64,000 bases of DNA from Sporichthya brevicatena (GTDB taxonomy: Bacteria; Actinomycetota; Actinomycetes; Sporichthyales; Sporichthyaceae). The position numbers were made by a program, and so were the translations under genes. Below the pieces are notes generated by a model that had not been told where the DNA came from, did no database searches, and worked only from the letters and a program-made list of their open reading frames with translations. Positions 1-7,563 of this stretch are shown here, one piece after another. How positions within the stretch are numbered: the first letter of the stretch is position 1; each line of letters starts with the position of its first letter. The stretch covers positions 255,750 to 319,749 of the forward strand of contig NZ_BAAAHE010000008.1 in assembly GCF_039525035.1 (NCBI RefSeq), read 5' to 3'.

Positions 1-770
1 TCCACGCGCTGTCCTTCGACGGCATCCTCGACATCCTCAACGTCTCGTCCTTCGCGAGCCTGACCCGCGGCGCCGACGGACGCACCACGCCCGTGACCAC
101 GACCGACCTCGGCACGATCAGCTTCGCCGGGCTGAAGTCCGGCCTGACCGGCGACGGGTTCAGTGCGCTGGGGTCCGCTCCGGTTCCGCTCGACACAGCT
201 GGTCTGGCGGCGCTGAACGCCACGCTTGAGCCTGCGGGAGTCACACTCACCTATCTGCCGGAGATCTACACCTACACCGACGGCTCGACGACCACGGGTC
301 CGACGGTCGACGCGAAGAAGGACGTCTCCGGCGTCACGTCCGGCGCGCTGCAGATCCTCTTCTCCAACACCTCCGAGCGAGGTACGACGACCGAGACCGT
401 CACGATCGGCCGTGTGTCGCTGACTGCCACCAGCAACTCACTGGCGGGGGCCGCGTCGGGTGCGGGCGTGGACAGCGATGCGGCGGCGGGCGCGGCCGCG
501 GGCAACGCGCTGCCGTCCACCGGGACCGCCCGGACCGCCCCGGTCGACGCGGCGGGGCTGGACGCGGCGGGGTTCGGGGCGGTCCCAGGCGCTACGGCGC
601 CGACCGCGGCGCAGGCTCCGGCCCAGAGTTTCCTGCCCGCCGCGGTGGGCTCGATCCTCCCTGAGGGCACGACTTCGTGGGAGAGCTTCTACCTGGTCCT
701 CGCGGTCGCCGCCGCATCGGCGCTCGCCGGTGCGCAGGTGGTGCGACTGCTCTCGGTTCGAGGCCGCTGA
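1..770 (+). CDS. C-terminal part of an envelope-anchored secreted protein (5' end outside window)
   Basis: The reading frame is open from base 3 to the TGA at 768-770, so this is the 3' end of a longer gene; the first in-frame GTG at 93 is probably internal. The product has a beta-rich, Ser/Thr/Gly-rich extracellular region. A low-complexity Ala/Gly/Pro stretch containing VDAAGLDAAG follows, then one C-terminal hydrophobic helix with a short basic tail (VVRLLSVRGR). The same ending and the VDAAGLG-type linker occur in the proteins at 5939 and 59758, so it belongs to the same uncharacterised family of proteins anchored by a C-terminal helix. The LPSTG in the linker is about 85 residues before the end and is not in sortase position. 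Function unknown. Confidence 0.75.
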   Translation, partial: HALSFDGILDILNVSSFASLTRGADGRTTPVTTTDLGTISFAGLKSGLTGDGFSALGSAPVPLDTAGLAALNATLEPAGVTLTYLPEIYTYTDGSTTTGPTVDAKKDVSGVTSGALQILFSNTSERGTTTETVTIGRVSLTATSNSLAGAASGAGVDSDAAAGAAAGNALPSTGTARTAPVDAAGLDAAGFGAVPGATAPTAAQAPAQSFLPAAVGSILPEGTTSWESFYLVLAVAAASALAGAQVVRLLSVRGR

Positions 771-883
771 GCCGTCCTGACCGGGAATTCCGGCAGCCGT
801 TGCGATGAGGCGCAAGGAGCGAAGGTCGCTAACACGCACTTCGTCAGCCGGGTGGTCAACCGTCCAGACCGGGAGTAAGGCTC

Positions 884-1477
884 ATGACTGCGGAGGTCGA
901 AGCGCCGCCACAACTCGCGGCGCCGAAGGGACACGTGCCCGGGGAGCCGGGGCTGTGGGTCTTCCTGCTCGGGGACATGGTCGTGTTCGGGATCTTCTTC
1001 GGCACCATCCTGGTGCTGCGGGGCCAGGAACCGGAGATGTTCGTGGCCTCGGCCGAGACGCTGCACCTGGAGTGGGGCGTGGCCAACACCATCGTCCTGC
1101 TGACCTCGTCGCTGTTCGTCGTCATCGGCCTGCACCTGGCGCGCGTCCGGCACCATCGCGCTCCGATGTTCTTCCTCGCCGCCGTGGCCTGCGGGCTGGT
1201 GTTCGCCGGGGTGAAGGCGATCGAGTACACCTCACTGGTGCGCGACGGCCACACCGCGTCGGTCAACGACTTCTACATGTACTACTTCATGTTCACCGGC
1301 ATCCACCTCGGTCACGTGGTGCTCGGCATGGGCGCGTTGCTGGTCGCTATGCGGATCTCCCGCCCGACGCTCACCGGTAGCCCCCGCGTGGCGTCGCTCG
1401 AGGGTGTGGCCAGCTTCTGGCACCTGGTTGACCTGCTCTGGATCATGCTGTTCGCGACTCTCTACCTGGTGCGCTGA
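884..1477 (+). CDS. Heme-copper oxidase subunit III family protein (NorE-like)
   Basis: This 197-aa polytopic membrane protein has about five hydrophobic helices. It carries the subunit III landmarks EPGLWVFLLGD near residue 25, VKAIEY near 110, the HLGHVVLGM helix and the terminal ASFWHLVDLLWIMLF segment. Its length is that of NorE/short CoxC proteins. The stop overlaps the start of the subunit IV-like gene (TGATG), so the pair is translationally coupled. A GGAGTAAGG ribosome binding site precedes the ATG. No subunit I or II gene is nearby. The role, oxidase assembly or nitric-oxide-reductase accessory, is therefore unclear. A paralogue lies at 25235-25840. Confidence 0.88.
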   Translation: MTAEVEAPPQLAAPKGHVPGEPGLWVFLLGDMVVFGIFFGTILVLRGQEPEMFVASAETLHLEWGVANTIVLLTSSLFVVIGLHLARVRHHRAPMFFLAAVACGLVFAGVKAIEYTSLVRDGHTASVNDFYMYYFMFTGIHLGHVVLGMGALLVAMRISRPTLTGSPRVASLEGVASFWHLVDLLWIMLFATLYLVR

Positions 1478-1806
1478 TGAATGGGCTACCGAGTGCTGAC
1501 GCACCGATGACCGTTACGGAGTTGCCCGATTCGGCTCTGAAGAGTCGCGCCACCAAAGCATCGGCCGTCGTATGGGCCGCCCTGGTCGTCTTCACGGTGG
1601 CATCCTTCGTGCTTGGTGGCGAGCACCTGATCGAGCCGTCGCCCCTGGCCGCCGCGGTCGTGATCGGGATCGCAGTAGTCAAAATCCGACTCGTGGGCCT
1701 GCACTTCATGGAGCTACGGCACGCCCCGATCGCCCTCCGCCTGGTCTTCGAGGCGTACTGCGTCGGCCTGATTGTCTCGTTGATGGCGATCTACGTCATG
1801 GTTTGA
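1477..1806 (+). CDS. Cytochrome c oxidase subunit IV family protein (NorF/COX4_pro-like)
   Basis: This 109-aa protein has three predicted membrane helices. It carries the family pattern of a helix, a conserved K-(I/V)-R-L-V-G-L-H-F-M-E-L-R segment around residues 68-80, and a final helix ending in LMAIYVMV. It is coupled to the upstream NorE-like gene by a TGATG overlap; an internal ATG ten codons downstream is an alternative start. The same two-gene unit is repeated at 24927-25840, where the matching segment reads KVWLVAWRFMEI. It probably associates with the upstream subunit III-like protein; there is no evidence for the identity of the catalytic subunit. Confidence 0.83.
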   Translation: MNGLPSADAPMTVTELPDSALKSRATKASAVVWAALVVFTVASFVLGGEHLIEPSPLAAAVVIGIAVVKIRLVGLHFMELRHAPIALRLVFEAYCVGLIVSLMAIYVMV

Positions 1807-1938
1807 GCATCAAGCTCCGTGGGCCCGGTTCTCGGCCGGGCGCCGGAGAGGCGGACGCGTCCTCGGGCGCCTCCGGCCACGGTGCGTCGACGGAACACCA
1901 AATCGGTGAGCGCCTCGGACGACGGCGCTTTTCGCGCG

Positions 1939-2288
1939 TGACGTTAAGGATGACGTTAAGACTGCGGGGCCCACGGGGGATCGCGCGGGCGGTGGGGCTC
2001 GAACGGATGCTGCCGTACGCTGGCGAGGGCGACTGCGGTACTTGGCGGCCGCCTTGTAATCGAAAGGTTGCCGGTTCAAGTCCGGCCGCCGGCTCTTCTG
2101 ACCTGCGGAAACGTGCGGTCCTAGCCGTTTTACGACATCAATGACGTTAAGGCGCGTAACGTCATCATCGAGTGGTCCGGTCCACTCCAGCCGCCTGTGC
2201 ACGACTCTGCTCGCGGGGAGAGGCTCGCCCACGTCGTGTGCGAAACCTGGTCGGTGAGTTACGTGGTAGCCGACGGGTTGTGGCCGGC
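1939..2288 (+). repeat. Dispersed direct repeat, copy 1, with tRNA 3'-half-like core
   Basis: This stretch is colinear with 56124-56466. Bases 2046-2103 are identical to 56231-56288 (58 of 58). Two TGACGTTAA boxes start at 1939 and 1951, 107 and 95 bases before the core; a third starts at 2142, 96 bases after the start of the core. All three sit at the same offsets in copy 2. The third box forms an inverted pair, TGACGTTA at 2142-2149 and TAACGTCA at 2157-2164. Inside the core, the anticodon-loop-like CTTGTAA (TGT), a perfect T-arm (GCCGG-TTCAAGT-CCGGC) and the acceptor strand CGCCGGC resemble the 3' half of tRNA-Thr, but no D-arm or matching anticodon-stem 5' strand is present. It could be an attachment site or a mobile-element scar. 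Confidence 0.75.
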
Positions 2289-2383
2289 GAAGTCGTCGAG
2301 CTCGTCTAAGCTCCAGCCGTTCCGCCGGGGTTACCTCTCGGCCCCCAACCCCTAGAACTGCAGGTAAGTAGCCGTCCGACAGC

Positions 2384-2698
2384 TCACAACCGCAAGCTCG
2401 TCTCAGCTGCGTGCGGACGTGGGCTCATGACAAGGCCCTTCTGTCTTTCCGCGGGAACGTAGGTGAATCGCTCCCAGCGCTCCGAAACGGCGCGCACAAG
2501 GCGTCCCGGCTTTAGCGCCAGGATTGGTGACGTCGGGGCAGAGACCAGGAGGCCGCCGATGCCCAGGTCCCGGCCTTCGTCCTTGACTTGGTTGGCCAGC
2601 ACTGCGACGGACGACAAGGCGCGGCGGATGCTGTCTCGTGAGCTGTGGTGCCAGTCGTCGGACAAGATTGCCTGCCAGCTGGTGGTCAGGCGCTCCAC
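2384..2698 (-). CDS. Possible short hypothetical protein or remnant
   Basis: This open frame codes for 104 residues from a GTG. The frame stays open for roughly 40 further codons upstream without a convincing start or ribosome binding site. The central part (SSVAVLANQVKDEGRDLGIGG and following) has ordinary globular composition, unlike antisense translations in this DNA. No family is recognised. Lying beside the dispersed repeat, it may be the tail of a decayed gene. Low certainty. Confidence 0.25.
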   Translation of the reverse strand: MERLTTSWQAILSDDWHHSSRDSIRRALSSVAVLANQVKDEGRDLGIGGLLVSAPTSPILALKPGRLVRAVSERWERFTYVPAERQKGLVMSPRPHAAETSLRL

Positions 2699-2733
2699 AT
2701 CCAGCGAACGCCGCCCTCGTCCGGGGGCGGTGA

Positions 2734-2955
2734 GCAGGAATTCGGCTCCCGCGCTCAGCGCGTGGCTACGAGACAGCCGGGCTGGAGACGGAACCGGTCG
2801 AAGAAGCGGTGCAGTACCTCCTAGCCCGTCCCGAGTACATCGAGCACGTCATCGACGCGCTGCTGGCTGTGTACGTGTCCATCGAGGCCTACTGGGCATC
2901 GGCTTCCGTCAGCAGTACTCAACTTCGGCGAGTGCGGTCGGTGCTGCTCACCTGA
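2734..2955 (+). pseudogene. Possible truncated coding fragment
   Basis: Between a TGA at 2731 and a TGA at 2953 a frame encodes about 73 residues, including an acidic amphipathic stretch (EPVEEAVQYLLARPEYIEHV) followed by IDALLAVYVSIEAYW. Third positions are strongly G/C, as in real genes here, but there is no plausible start or ribosome binding site. It partly opposes an open frame on the other strand. It could be the 3' piece of a disrupted gene. Low certainty. Confidence 0.2.
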
Positions 2956-3011
2956 TCCGTCCTGCGCGCGCACCCTCCGCAGTGTCAGGTGCACGGATGT
3001 TCTCAGGAGGC

Positions 3012-4829
3012 TCAGCCGGCGGTGGTCACCAGCGCGGCGGGGACGGTGACCTCCATGGAGAGCAGGTACTGGGAGAAGGTCTTGCCCTGGGCGTCGAAGC
3101 GCAGGGAGTTCGCGCCGCCGCCGCCGAGGCTCTCGTGGAGCAAGAAGTTCAGGGCGAGCAGGTTGGGCAGTTCGAAACGCTCGACCTCGCCGTAGCAGAT
3201 GTCCTTGAACTGCTGCTTGACGACCTCGCTGGTGATGTTCGCCTGAATCCAGTGGTAGATCTCGGGGCTGCGGGCGCGGATGCCGACGTTGCCGGTGTCG
3301 CCCTTGTCCCCGGAGCGCCCGATGCACAGCTGCATCAGCGGGACGGTCACGGTCTCCCCCTCTGCCACCGGCTGGGCGTCGTCGGCCGGGGTGGGCTTGG
3401 CGAGCGGGGCCGGTGGGACGCGGACGTCGGTGTAGGCCGCGGCGGCCGAGGACACCGGCTCGGTGACCCCGTCGACCGTCACGGTGGCCTTGACCGCGTC
3501 GCGGGCGATCAGCGCGGGCCAGTGGGCGACGACCTCGGCCACGCGCGGGCGGCCCTGGTCGGCCGGGACGGTCATGCCGGGCAGGGCCTGGAGCATGATG
3601 CCGACGACCATCGGGGCGAAGTGCGCCTCGATCTTGGCCTTGTCGCGGTCGCGGACGCCGAACTGGATCAGGACCTCACTGGGCTCGGTCGCGGTCAGCG
3701 AGGGGTGGGAGGCGTCCCAGCCGATGAACTGGGTCGAGGCCTCCTCGTACAGGTCCTGACCGCCCGCGGCGTGCCAGAACACCTCGGCGACCTTGTTCGC
3801 CTTGCGCAGGGTGTCCGGGCCCGAGAGCAGCAACCGGCCCACGGAGCGGTAGCCGTCGGAGTAGGACACCGCGACCTTGAGCAACTCGGGCGGCGGGGCG
3901 CCGACGATGCCGGAGACGCGGACCCGGTCCGGGCCCTCCTGGGTCAGCTCGATCGAGTCGAAGCGGGCGACGCAGTCCGGGGACAGGTACGCCGGGCCCC
4001 CCATCTCGTACAGCAGCTGCTCGGAGACCGTGTGCACCGAGACCAGGCCACCGGTGCCGGGGTGCTTGGTCACCACGAACTCACCGTTGGGGTAGACCTC
4101 GACCAGCGGGTAACCCATGTTGCGGTGGTCCGGGACCAGGTGCCAGTCGGTGAAGTTCCCGCCCGTGCACTGGCAGCCGCACTCGATGATGTGCCCGGCG
4201 ACCACACCCGCGGCCAGCTTGTCCCAGTCGTCGCCGGCCCAGCCGAAGCGGTGGATCATCGGGGCCATCGCCACCGAGGTGTCGGTGACCCGGCCCGCGA
4301 CGATGACGTTCGCGCCCAGCTCCAGCGCGCGCACGATCGCCGGCGCGCCGATGTAGACGTTCGCCGAGGACACCGCGTCCCGGATGTCCGACAGCGGCCG
4401 GCCGGTCTCCATGTTCGTCAGCGCCTGACCCGCGGCCAGCAGGTCGTCCAGGTCGGAGTACAGGTCGTCCCCGGACACCACACCCAGCTTGACCTTGTCC
4501 CGGACCCCGAGCTCCTCGGCGAGCTTCTCGACCGCCGCCGCGCACGCGTGCGGGTTCACCCCGCCGGCGTTCGCGATGATCGTGACGCCCTTGTCCATGC
4601 AGGACACCAGCACGTCCCGCAGCTGGGTCAGGAAGTCCCCGGCGTATCCGAGCTCGGGCTTCTTGGCCTTCTGCTTCTGCAGAATCGCCATCGTCACCTC
4701 GGCCAGGTAGTCCATGACCAGGTAGTCGATCGGACCACCCTCCACCTGACGCCGGGCAGCCGTGGGGTCATCCCCCCAGAACCCGCCACAGTTGGCGATG
4801 ACGATGTGATCAGGGACAGCAGAGGTCAC
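3012..4829 (-). CDS. Acyclic terpene utilisation AtuA family protein (DUF1446)
   Basis: This 605-aa protein begins with the AtuA/DUF1446 pattern IVIANCGGFWGD, followed by DYLAEVTMAIL, the Gly/Asn-rich IIANAGGVNP, VSGDDLY, VIVAGRVTDTS and ECGCQCTGGNF. It ends with the typical C-terminal domain (CIGRSGDKGDTGNVGI, LLHESLGGGGANSLRFDAQG). AtuA is required for citronellol/geraniol catabolism in Pseudomonas, but its reaction is not established. The frame extends upstream to 4955, but GTG 4829 is preferred because it starts just before the conserved domain and avoids overlapping the upstream gene. No geranyl-CoA carboxylase genes (atuC/F) are in the window, so the substrate may differ. It is downstream of, and probably co-transcribed with, the membrane protein gene at 4894. 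Confidence 0.85.
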   Translation of the reverse strand: MTSAVPDHIVIANCGGFWGDDPTAARRQVEGGPIDYLVMDYLAEVTMAILQKQKAKKPELGYAGDFLTQLRDVLVSCMDKGVTIIANAGGVNPHACAAAVEKLAEELGVRDKVKLGVVSGDDLYSDLDDLLAAGQALTNMETGRPLSDIRDAVSSANVYIGAPAIVRALELGANVIVAGRVTDTSVAMAPMIHRFGWAGDDWDKLAAGVVAGHIIECGCQCTGGNFTDWHLVPDHRNMGYPLVEVYPNGEFVVTKHPGTGGLVSVHTVSEQLLYEMGGPAYLSPDCVARFDSIELTQEGPDRVRVSGIVGAPPPELLKVAVSYSDGYRSVGRLLLSGPDTLRKANKVAEVFWHAAGGQDLYEEASTQFIGWDASHPSLTATEPSEVLIQFGVRDRDKAKIEAHFAPMVVGIMLQALPGMTVPADQGRPRVAEVVAHWPALIARDAVKATVTVDGVTEPVSSAAAAYTDVRVPPAPLAKPTPADDAQPVAEGETVTVPLMQLCIGRSGDKGDTGNVGIRARSPEIYHWIQANITSEVVKQQFKDICYGEVERFELPNLLALNFLLHESLGGGGANSLRFDAQGKTFSQYLLSMEVTVPAALVTTAG

Positions 4830-4893
4830 GTGAGGTACCGATTCTGTGAGGTCAGGCGGCTCTGCCGCGGTGGAGAAGCGGGTCGGGGAAGTG

Positions 4894-5694
4894 TCACACG
4901 GTGGGCCCGACTGTCTCCTGCTGCTGAGCCACCTCGGCCGCCGAAGCGTGTCCATCGGTCGGGGCCGACGAGCGCAGGTGCAGCGGAGCTGAGGTCGGTG
5001 CGGACTCCTCGCGCTCCTGGTGAGAGATCGCCTTTGCCATCAGGGCGGAGGTCACCACGAGCCAGGCGAAGAACGACACGAGCGAGAGCCACCAGCTGAA
5101 CAGACCGTTCCACGCGAGCGGCCCGTCCTTGAAGTACACGTCGAGACTCGCCGGGCAGTAGAGCAGACCGGTCCAGAAGCAGAAGTACGCGTACCACCGG
5201 GGGAACACGGGTTCCGGCCGCTTGTCCATCAGCACCGCCGCACCGACCACCACGTTCTGCACCGTGATGGCGTAGATGATGCCGGTGAACGGCAGCCAGC
5301 CCATGTCGTTGAGTTGCTGGATCGCTTCGTCCGACCGCTCCGGACGGAACGCCGCGACCTGGAAGTAGTAGAGGGCGGGGAAGAACGCGACGGGGAGCCC
5401 GGCCCCGAGCGCGAGTTGCGCCCAGGACAGCGGGGTGTGCTTGCCTTCGATGCGCTTCATCTGCGTAGCGAGCGCTGCAACCCACGGGACGTAGAGAACG
5501 AGCGCGTACATGCTGATCAACATGCCCGTGCGAATCGCGTTGGCGTTCTCGCGGTAGCGCTCGGCGACCTCGGCCGCGCTGTTAGCTGGATTCGGGGGAG
5601 GGATGTACTGCGCGATGACTCCGAAGCCGAGGAAGAACAGCACCATGAACGCCACGCCGGACCAAATGCACACACGCTGACTGCTCGCGCTCAT
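4894..5694 (-). CDS. Polytopic membrane protein of unknown function
   Basis: This 266-aa protein has about six hydrophobic helices: near residues 10-30, 57-77, 90-112, 135-155, 168-185 and 195-220. A hydrophilic, Ala/Ser/Glu-rich cytoplasmic tail follows. Conserved-looking loop features are YIPPPNPANSAAEVAERYR after helix 1 and WGLL-type aromatic clusters. It resembles uncharacterised actinobacterial membrane proteins seen beside steroid and terpenoid catabolic genes. The stop is 64 bases before the AtuA-family start, so the two are probably an operon. It is divergent from the transport module at 5939. Confidence 0.7.
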   Translation of the reverse strand: MSASSQRVCIWSGVAFMVLFFLGFGVIAQYIPPPNPANSAAEVAERYRENANAIRTGMLISMYALVLYVPWVAALATQMKRIEGKHTPLSWAQLALGAGLPVAFFPALYYFQVAAFRPERSDEAIQQLNDMGWLPFTGIIYAITVQNVVVGAAVLMDKRPEPVFPRWYAYFCFWTGLLYCPASLDVYFKDGPLAWNGLFSWWLSLVSFFAWLVVTSALMAKAISHQEREESAPTSAPLHLRSSAPTDGHASAAEVAQQQETVGPTV

Positions 5695-5938
5695 AGGACG
5701 CTCCCTCGCCGTGGTCGGTCGTGCCGTTCTAGCACGCGTGACGATTCAAATCCAGCACAGAATCTGATCGAAACTAGCTTAGAAAAAAGATGGCTGTACC
5801 GGTCAAGCCGCGGCAAAGTGGCCGCGGGCAACCATTGACAGTTCTCTAAACGAAGCCAGAATAGGTGACCTGAGGCACACGCCTGCCCGAGGCGAAGTGC
5901 CGGTGGAACTGCCCGGTTGCCGGAAGTACGAGGGAGTC
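5695..5938. promoter_or_regulatory. Divergent intergenic promoter region
   Basis: This 244-base region lies between the minus-strand membrane protein gene and the plus-strand transport module. It has a marked A/T-rich island at about 5745-5792, including TTAGAAAAAAG at 5779-5789 and AATCTGATCGAAACTAG just before it. This is a likely site for both promoters. The TTAGAA element resembles the motif at the other catabolic promoters but has no clear palindromic partner. Confidence 0.4.
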
Positions 5939-7291
5939 ATGGCCAAGTCCTCCACACTGCGCTGGAGCGCGTTGCCGATCGTCGGCGTGCTCGGTCTGGG
6001 CGCGCTTGCTGTCGGCAGCGGAGAAGCCCGAGCCGGCGTCGACGACATCACATTCGATGCGGTGACCTCGGCCTACGGGGTCGAGTTCCGGTTGACCAAC
6101 CCGTCTATCCCCACGGGTATCGCCATTGAAGGTTCCGGCCCGACGACCCAGGCCAAGTTGAACTCGCTCCCGCAGGGGACATCGTTCGCCTCGTTCCCCT
6201 ATCCGGGTGAGGTTGGAGCGACCATCAACGGTCCGGTCCGCGCACTCACCGGCCTCCCTGTGCCGGACTACCCGCTCTACGTTGCGGCGAACAGCAGTAA
6301 CGAAGCCCCCGAGGTCGGTCACTATCCGGGCGTCGACCTGACGGCCAGGGTTACCGACAACCTCAGCGAGTCCAAGGCGACCGCTTTCACGGACTCCGCG
6401 GGATACGTCGCCCAGTCCTCGGTCAGCCAGGGCAAGGAAGGCGATGTCATCGCGATCTCGAAGGCCACGCAGAACGGCCTGCGGATCGGTGGCATCCTCA
6501 CCCTGTCGAATGTGCTTTCCACTGCGGAGGTGAGGCTCGACGCGTTCGGCAAACTCACGAAGTCGTCCAGCCTGACGGTTGGGAAGTTCAACGCGCCTGC
6601 GTTGTCCCTCACGCTGCCGGACTCGTTCCAGCCGCCGAACTCCGCCCCGATCCCGAACCCGTTCAAGGGCCAGGTCCTCACCTCGCCAGACCTCAGCTAC
6701 AGCGACGGGAACTTCTTCGTCGCGATCCCGGGCACCGGCTCCCAGAAGTACCCGGTCCCGGAATCCGCTGTGGTGGATGCCTTCAAGGCCCTCGGCATCG
6801 ACCTGAGCATTCAGCAGGCGGTTGTGACGGATACGGCGATCACCGCCCCGACGTTGGTAATCAAGTCGGTCCTGCCGGCGCCTCCGGCGAACCAGGTCTA
6901 CAACGGTGAGACGCCGGTCAGTTTCACGATCGGCCGCACCTCGGCCGGCATCATCGGCTCCTACACCCCGGCCTCGACCGACCTCGGTCTCGCCGGGGAC
7001 GGAGCGAGTGGCGGAGTTGGCGCCCTTCCCGGCGCGGACGTTTCCCCGGGCCCCGTGGACGCCGCTGGGCTCGGAGAGCTGCCGGCGATCGGGGCTCTTC
7101 CGGGATCCGTGCCCACCGTCGATCTGGCTCCGGCCGGTGGCGGGTCCAACCAGTTCGTGGCGGCTCGGAACGGTCTGGAGCTTCCGGGCATCGCTCCGTT
7201 CTATTTCGTCCTTGTCATCGTCGCCGTGCTCGGTCTGCTCGGCGGTCAGGTTCTCGGCTACTTGGGAGTGCGGTCCGCGTGGAAATCATGA
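5939..7291 (+). CDS. Secreted protein with C-terminal membrane anchor; transport module copy 1
   Basis: This 450-aa protein has a Sec signal peptide (residues 1-32, cleavage after ARA) and a long beta-rich extracellular domain. A Gly/Ala/Pro linker (about 350-410, with PGPVDAAGLGELP) follows, then one C-terminal helix (about 420-441) and the tail VRSAWKS. ATG 5939 is chosen over the upstream in-frame start because it has a GAGGGA ribosome binding site and opens the signal peptide. It shares colinear blocks with the protein at 59758: GP-T-Q, ASFPY-G, PVP-YPL, YPG-(V/I)-(D/E)-L, YNGETP/YSGETP and the linker. It heads a seven-gene operon for an ABC importer, which suggests a role in presenting or receiving substrate at the cell surface. 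No characterised family recognised. Confidence 0.8.
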   Translation: MAKSSTLRWSALPIVGVLGLGALAVGSGEARAGVDDITFDAVTSAYGVEFRLTNPSIPTGIAIEGSGPTTQAKLNSLPQGTSFASFPYPGEVGATINGPVRALTGLPVPDYPLYVAANSSNEAPEVGHYPGVDLTARVTDNLSESKATAFTDSAGYVAQSSVSQGKEGDVIAISKATQNGLRIGGILTLSNVLSTAEVRLDAFGKLTKSSSLTVGKFNAPALSLTLPDSFQPPNSAPIPNPFKGQVLTSPDLSYSDGNFFVAIPGTGSQKYPVPESAVVDAFKALGIDLSIQQAVVTDTAITAPTLVIKSVLPAPPANQVYNGETPVSFTIGRTSAGIIGSYTPASTDLGLAGDGASGGVGALPGADVSPGPVDAAGLGELPAIGALPGSVPTVDLAPAGGGSNQFVAARNGLELPGIAPFYFVLVIVAVLGLLGGQVLGYLGVRSAWKS

Positions 7292-7563
7292 AGCTCGTCC
7301 GTGTGCAGTGGGACCGCGGCATTGCCATCGCTGCTGCGATCGGTGGCCTGTTGGTTCTGCTGATCGGCTACCTCGGGGTGTCCGACACGGAGTACGTGGC
7401 CAAGCAGATGCCGTACTTCATCTCGGCCGGTGTCTTCGGAATCTTCCTCCTGTCGATCTCAGCGGTCGCCTGGCTCTCCGCAGATCTGCGCGACGAGTGG
7501 CGCGAGATTCACGCCCTACGAGAGCTGGTTGAAATAGACATGGCCGCCCGCGGAGTGAAGTGA
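7279..7563 (+). CDS. Small two-helix membrane protein of the transport module, copy 1
   Basis: This 94-aa protein has a short amphipathic N-terminus (MEIMKLVRVQWDR), two hydrophobic helices (about 14-34 and 45-67) and a charged C-terminal helix beginning ADLRDEWREIH. GTG 7279 overlaps the stop of the preceding gene by 13 bases. This start aligns with the ATG of the homologue at 61191 (MEFLNLVRSQWDR). Across the two copies, LVR-QWDR-IAIA, TE-VA-Q-PY and ADLRDEWRE are conserved. That is unusually strong conservation for such a small protein and suggests a structural contact, perhaps with the anchor helix upstream or with the permease. Function unknown. Confidence 0.8.
   Translation: MEIMKLVRVQWDRGIAIAAAIGGLLVLLIGYLGVSDTEYVAKQMPYFISAGVFGIFLLSISAVAWLSADLRDEWREIHALRELVEIDMAARGVK

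Larger units (their letters stand above)
2289..3011. other. Gene-poor interval with possible remnants
   Basis: No recognisable gene, RNA or insertion sequence is visible. Two short open stretches with coding-like composition, listed separately at 2384-2698 and 2734-2955, may be decayed pieces of genes left next to the repeat. The interval separates the repeat from the 3' end of the AtuA-family gene. Confidence 0.5.

Noticed and set aside
486..530. Sortase signal (LPSTG) in the first protein
   Set aside because: It is far from the C-terminus and not directly followed by the membrane helix and basic tail; the homologues at 5939 and 59758 lack it.
2020..2095. Complete functional tRNA gene
   Set aside because: A near-matching acceptor 5' strand (GCTGGCG at 2029-2035) exists, but no D-arm and no anticodon-stem partner can be formed, so an intact tRNA is not supported.
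1810..2232. Minus-strand frame encoding RRPDLNRQPFDYKAA
   Set aside because: This peptide is simply the antisense reading of the tRNA-like repeat core and recurs identically at copy 2; not a protein gene.
2463..5099. 878-codon open frame on the plus strand
   Set aside because: It is the antisense of the AtuA-family gene and the neighbouring membrane gene; composition is repetitive Gly/Arg/Val/Asp and no family is recognisable.
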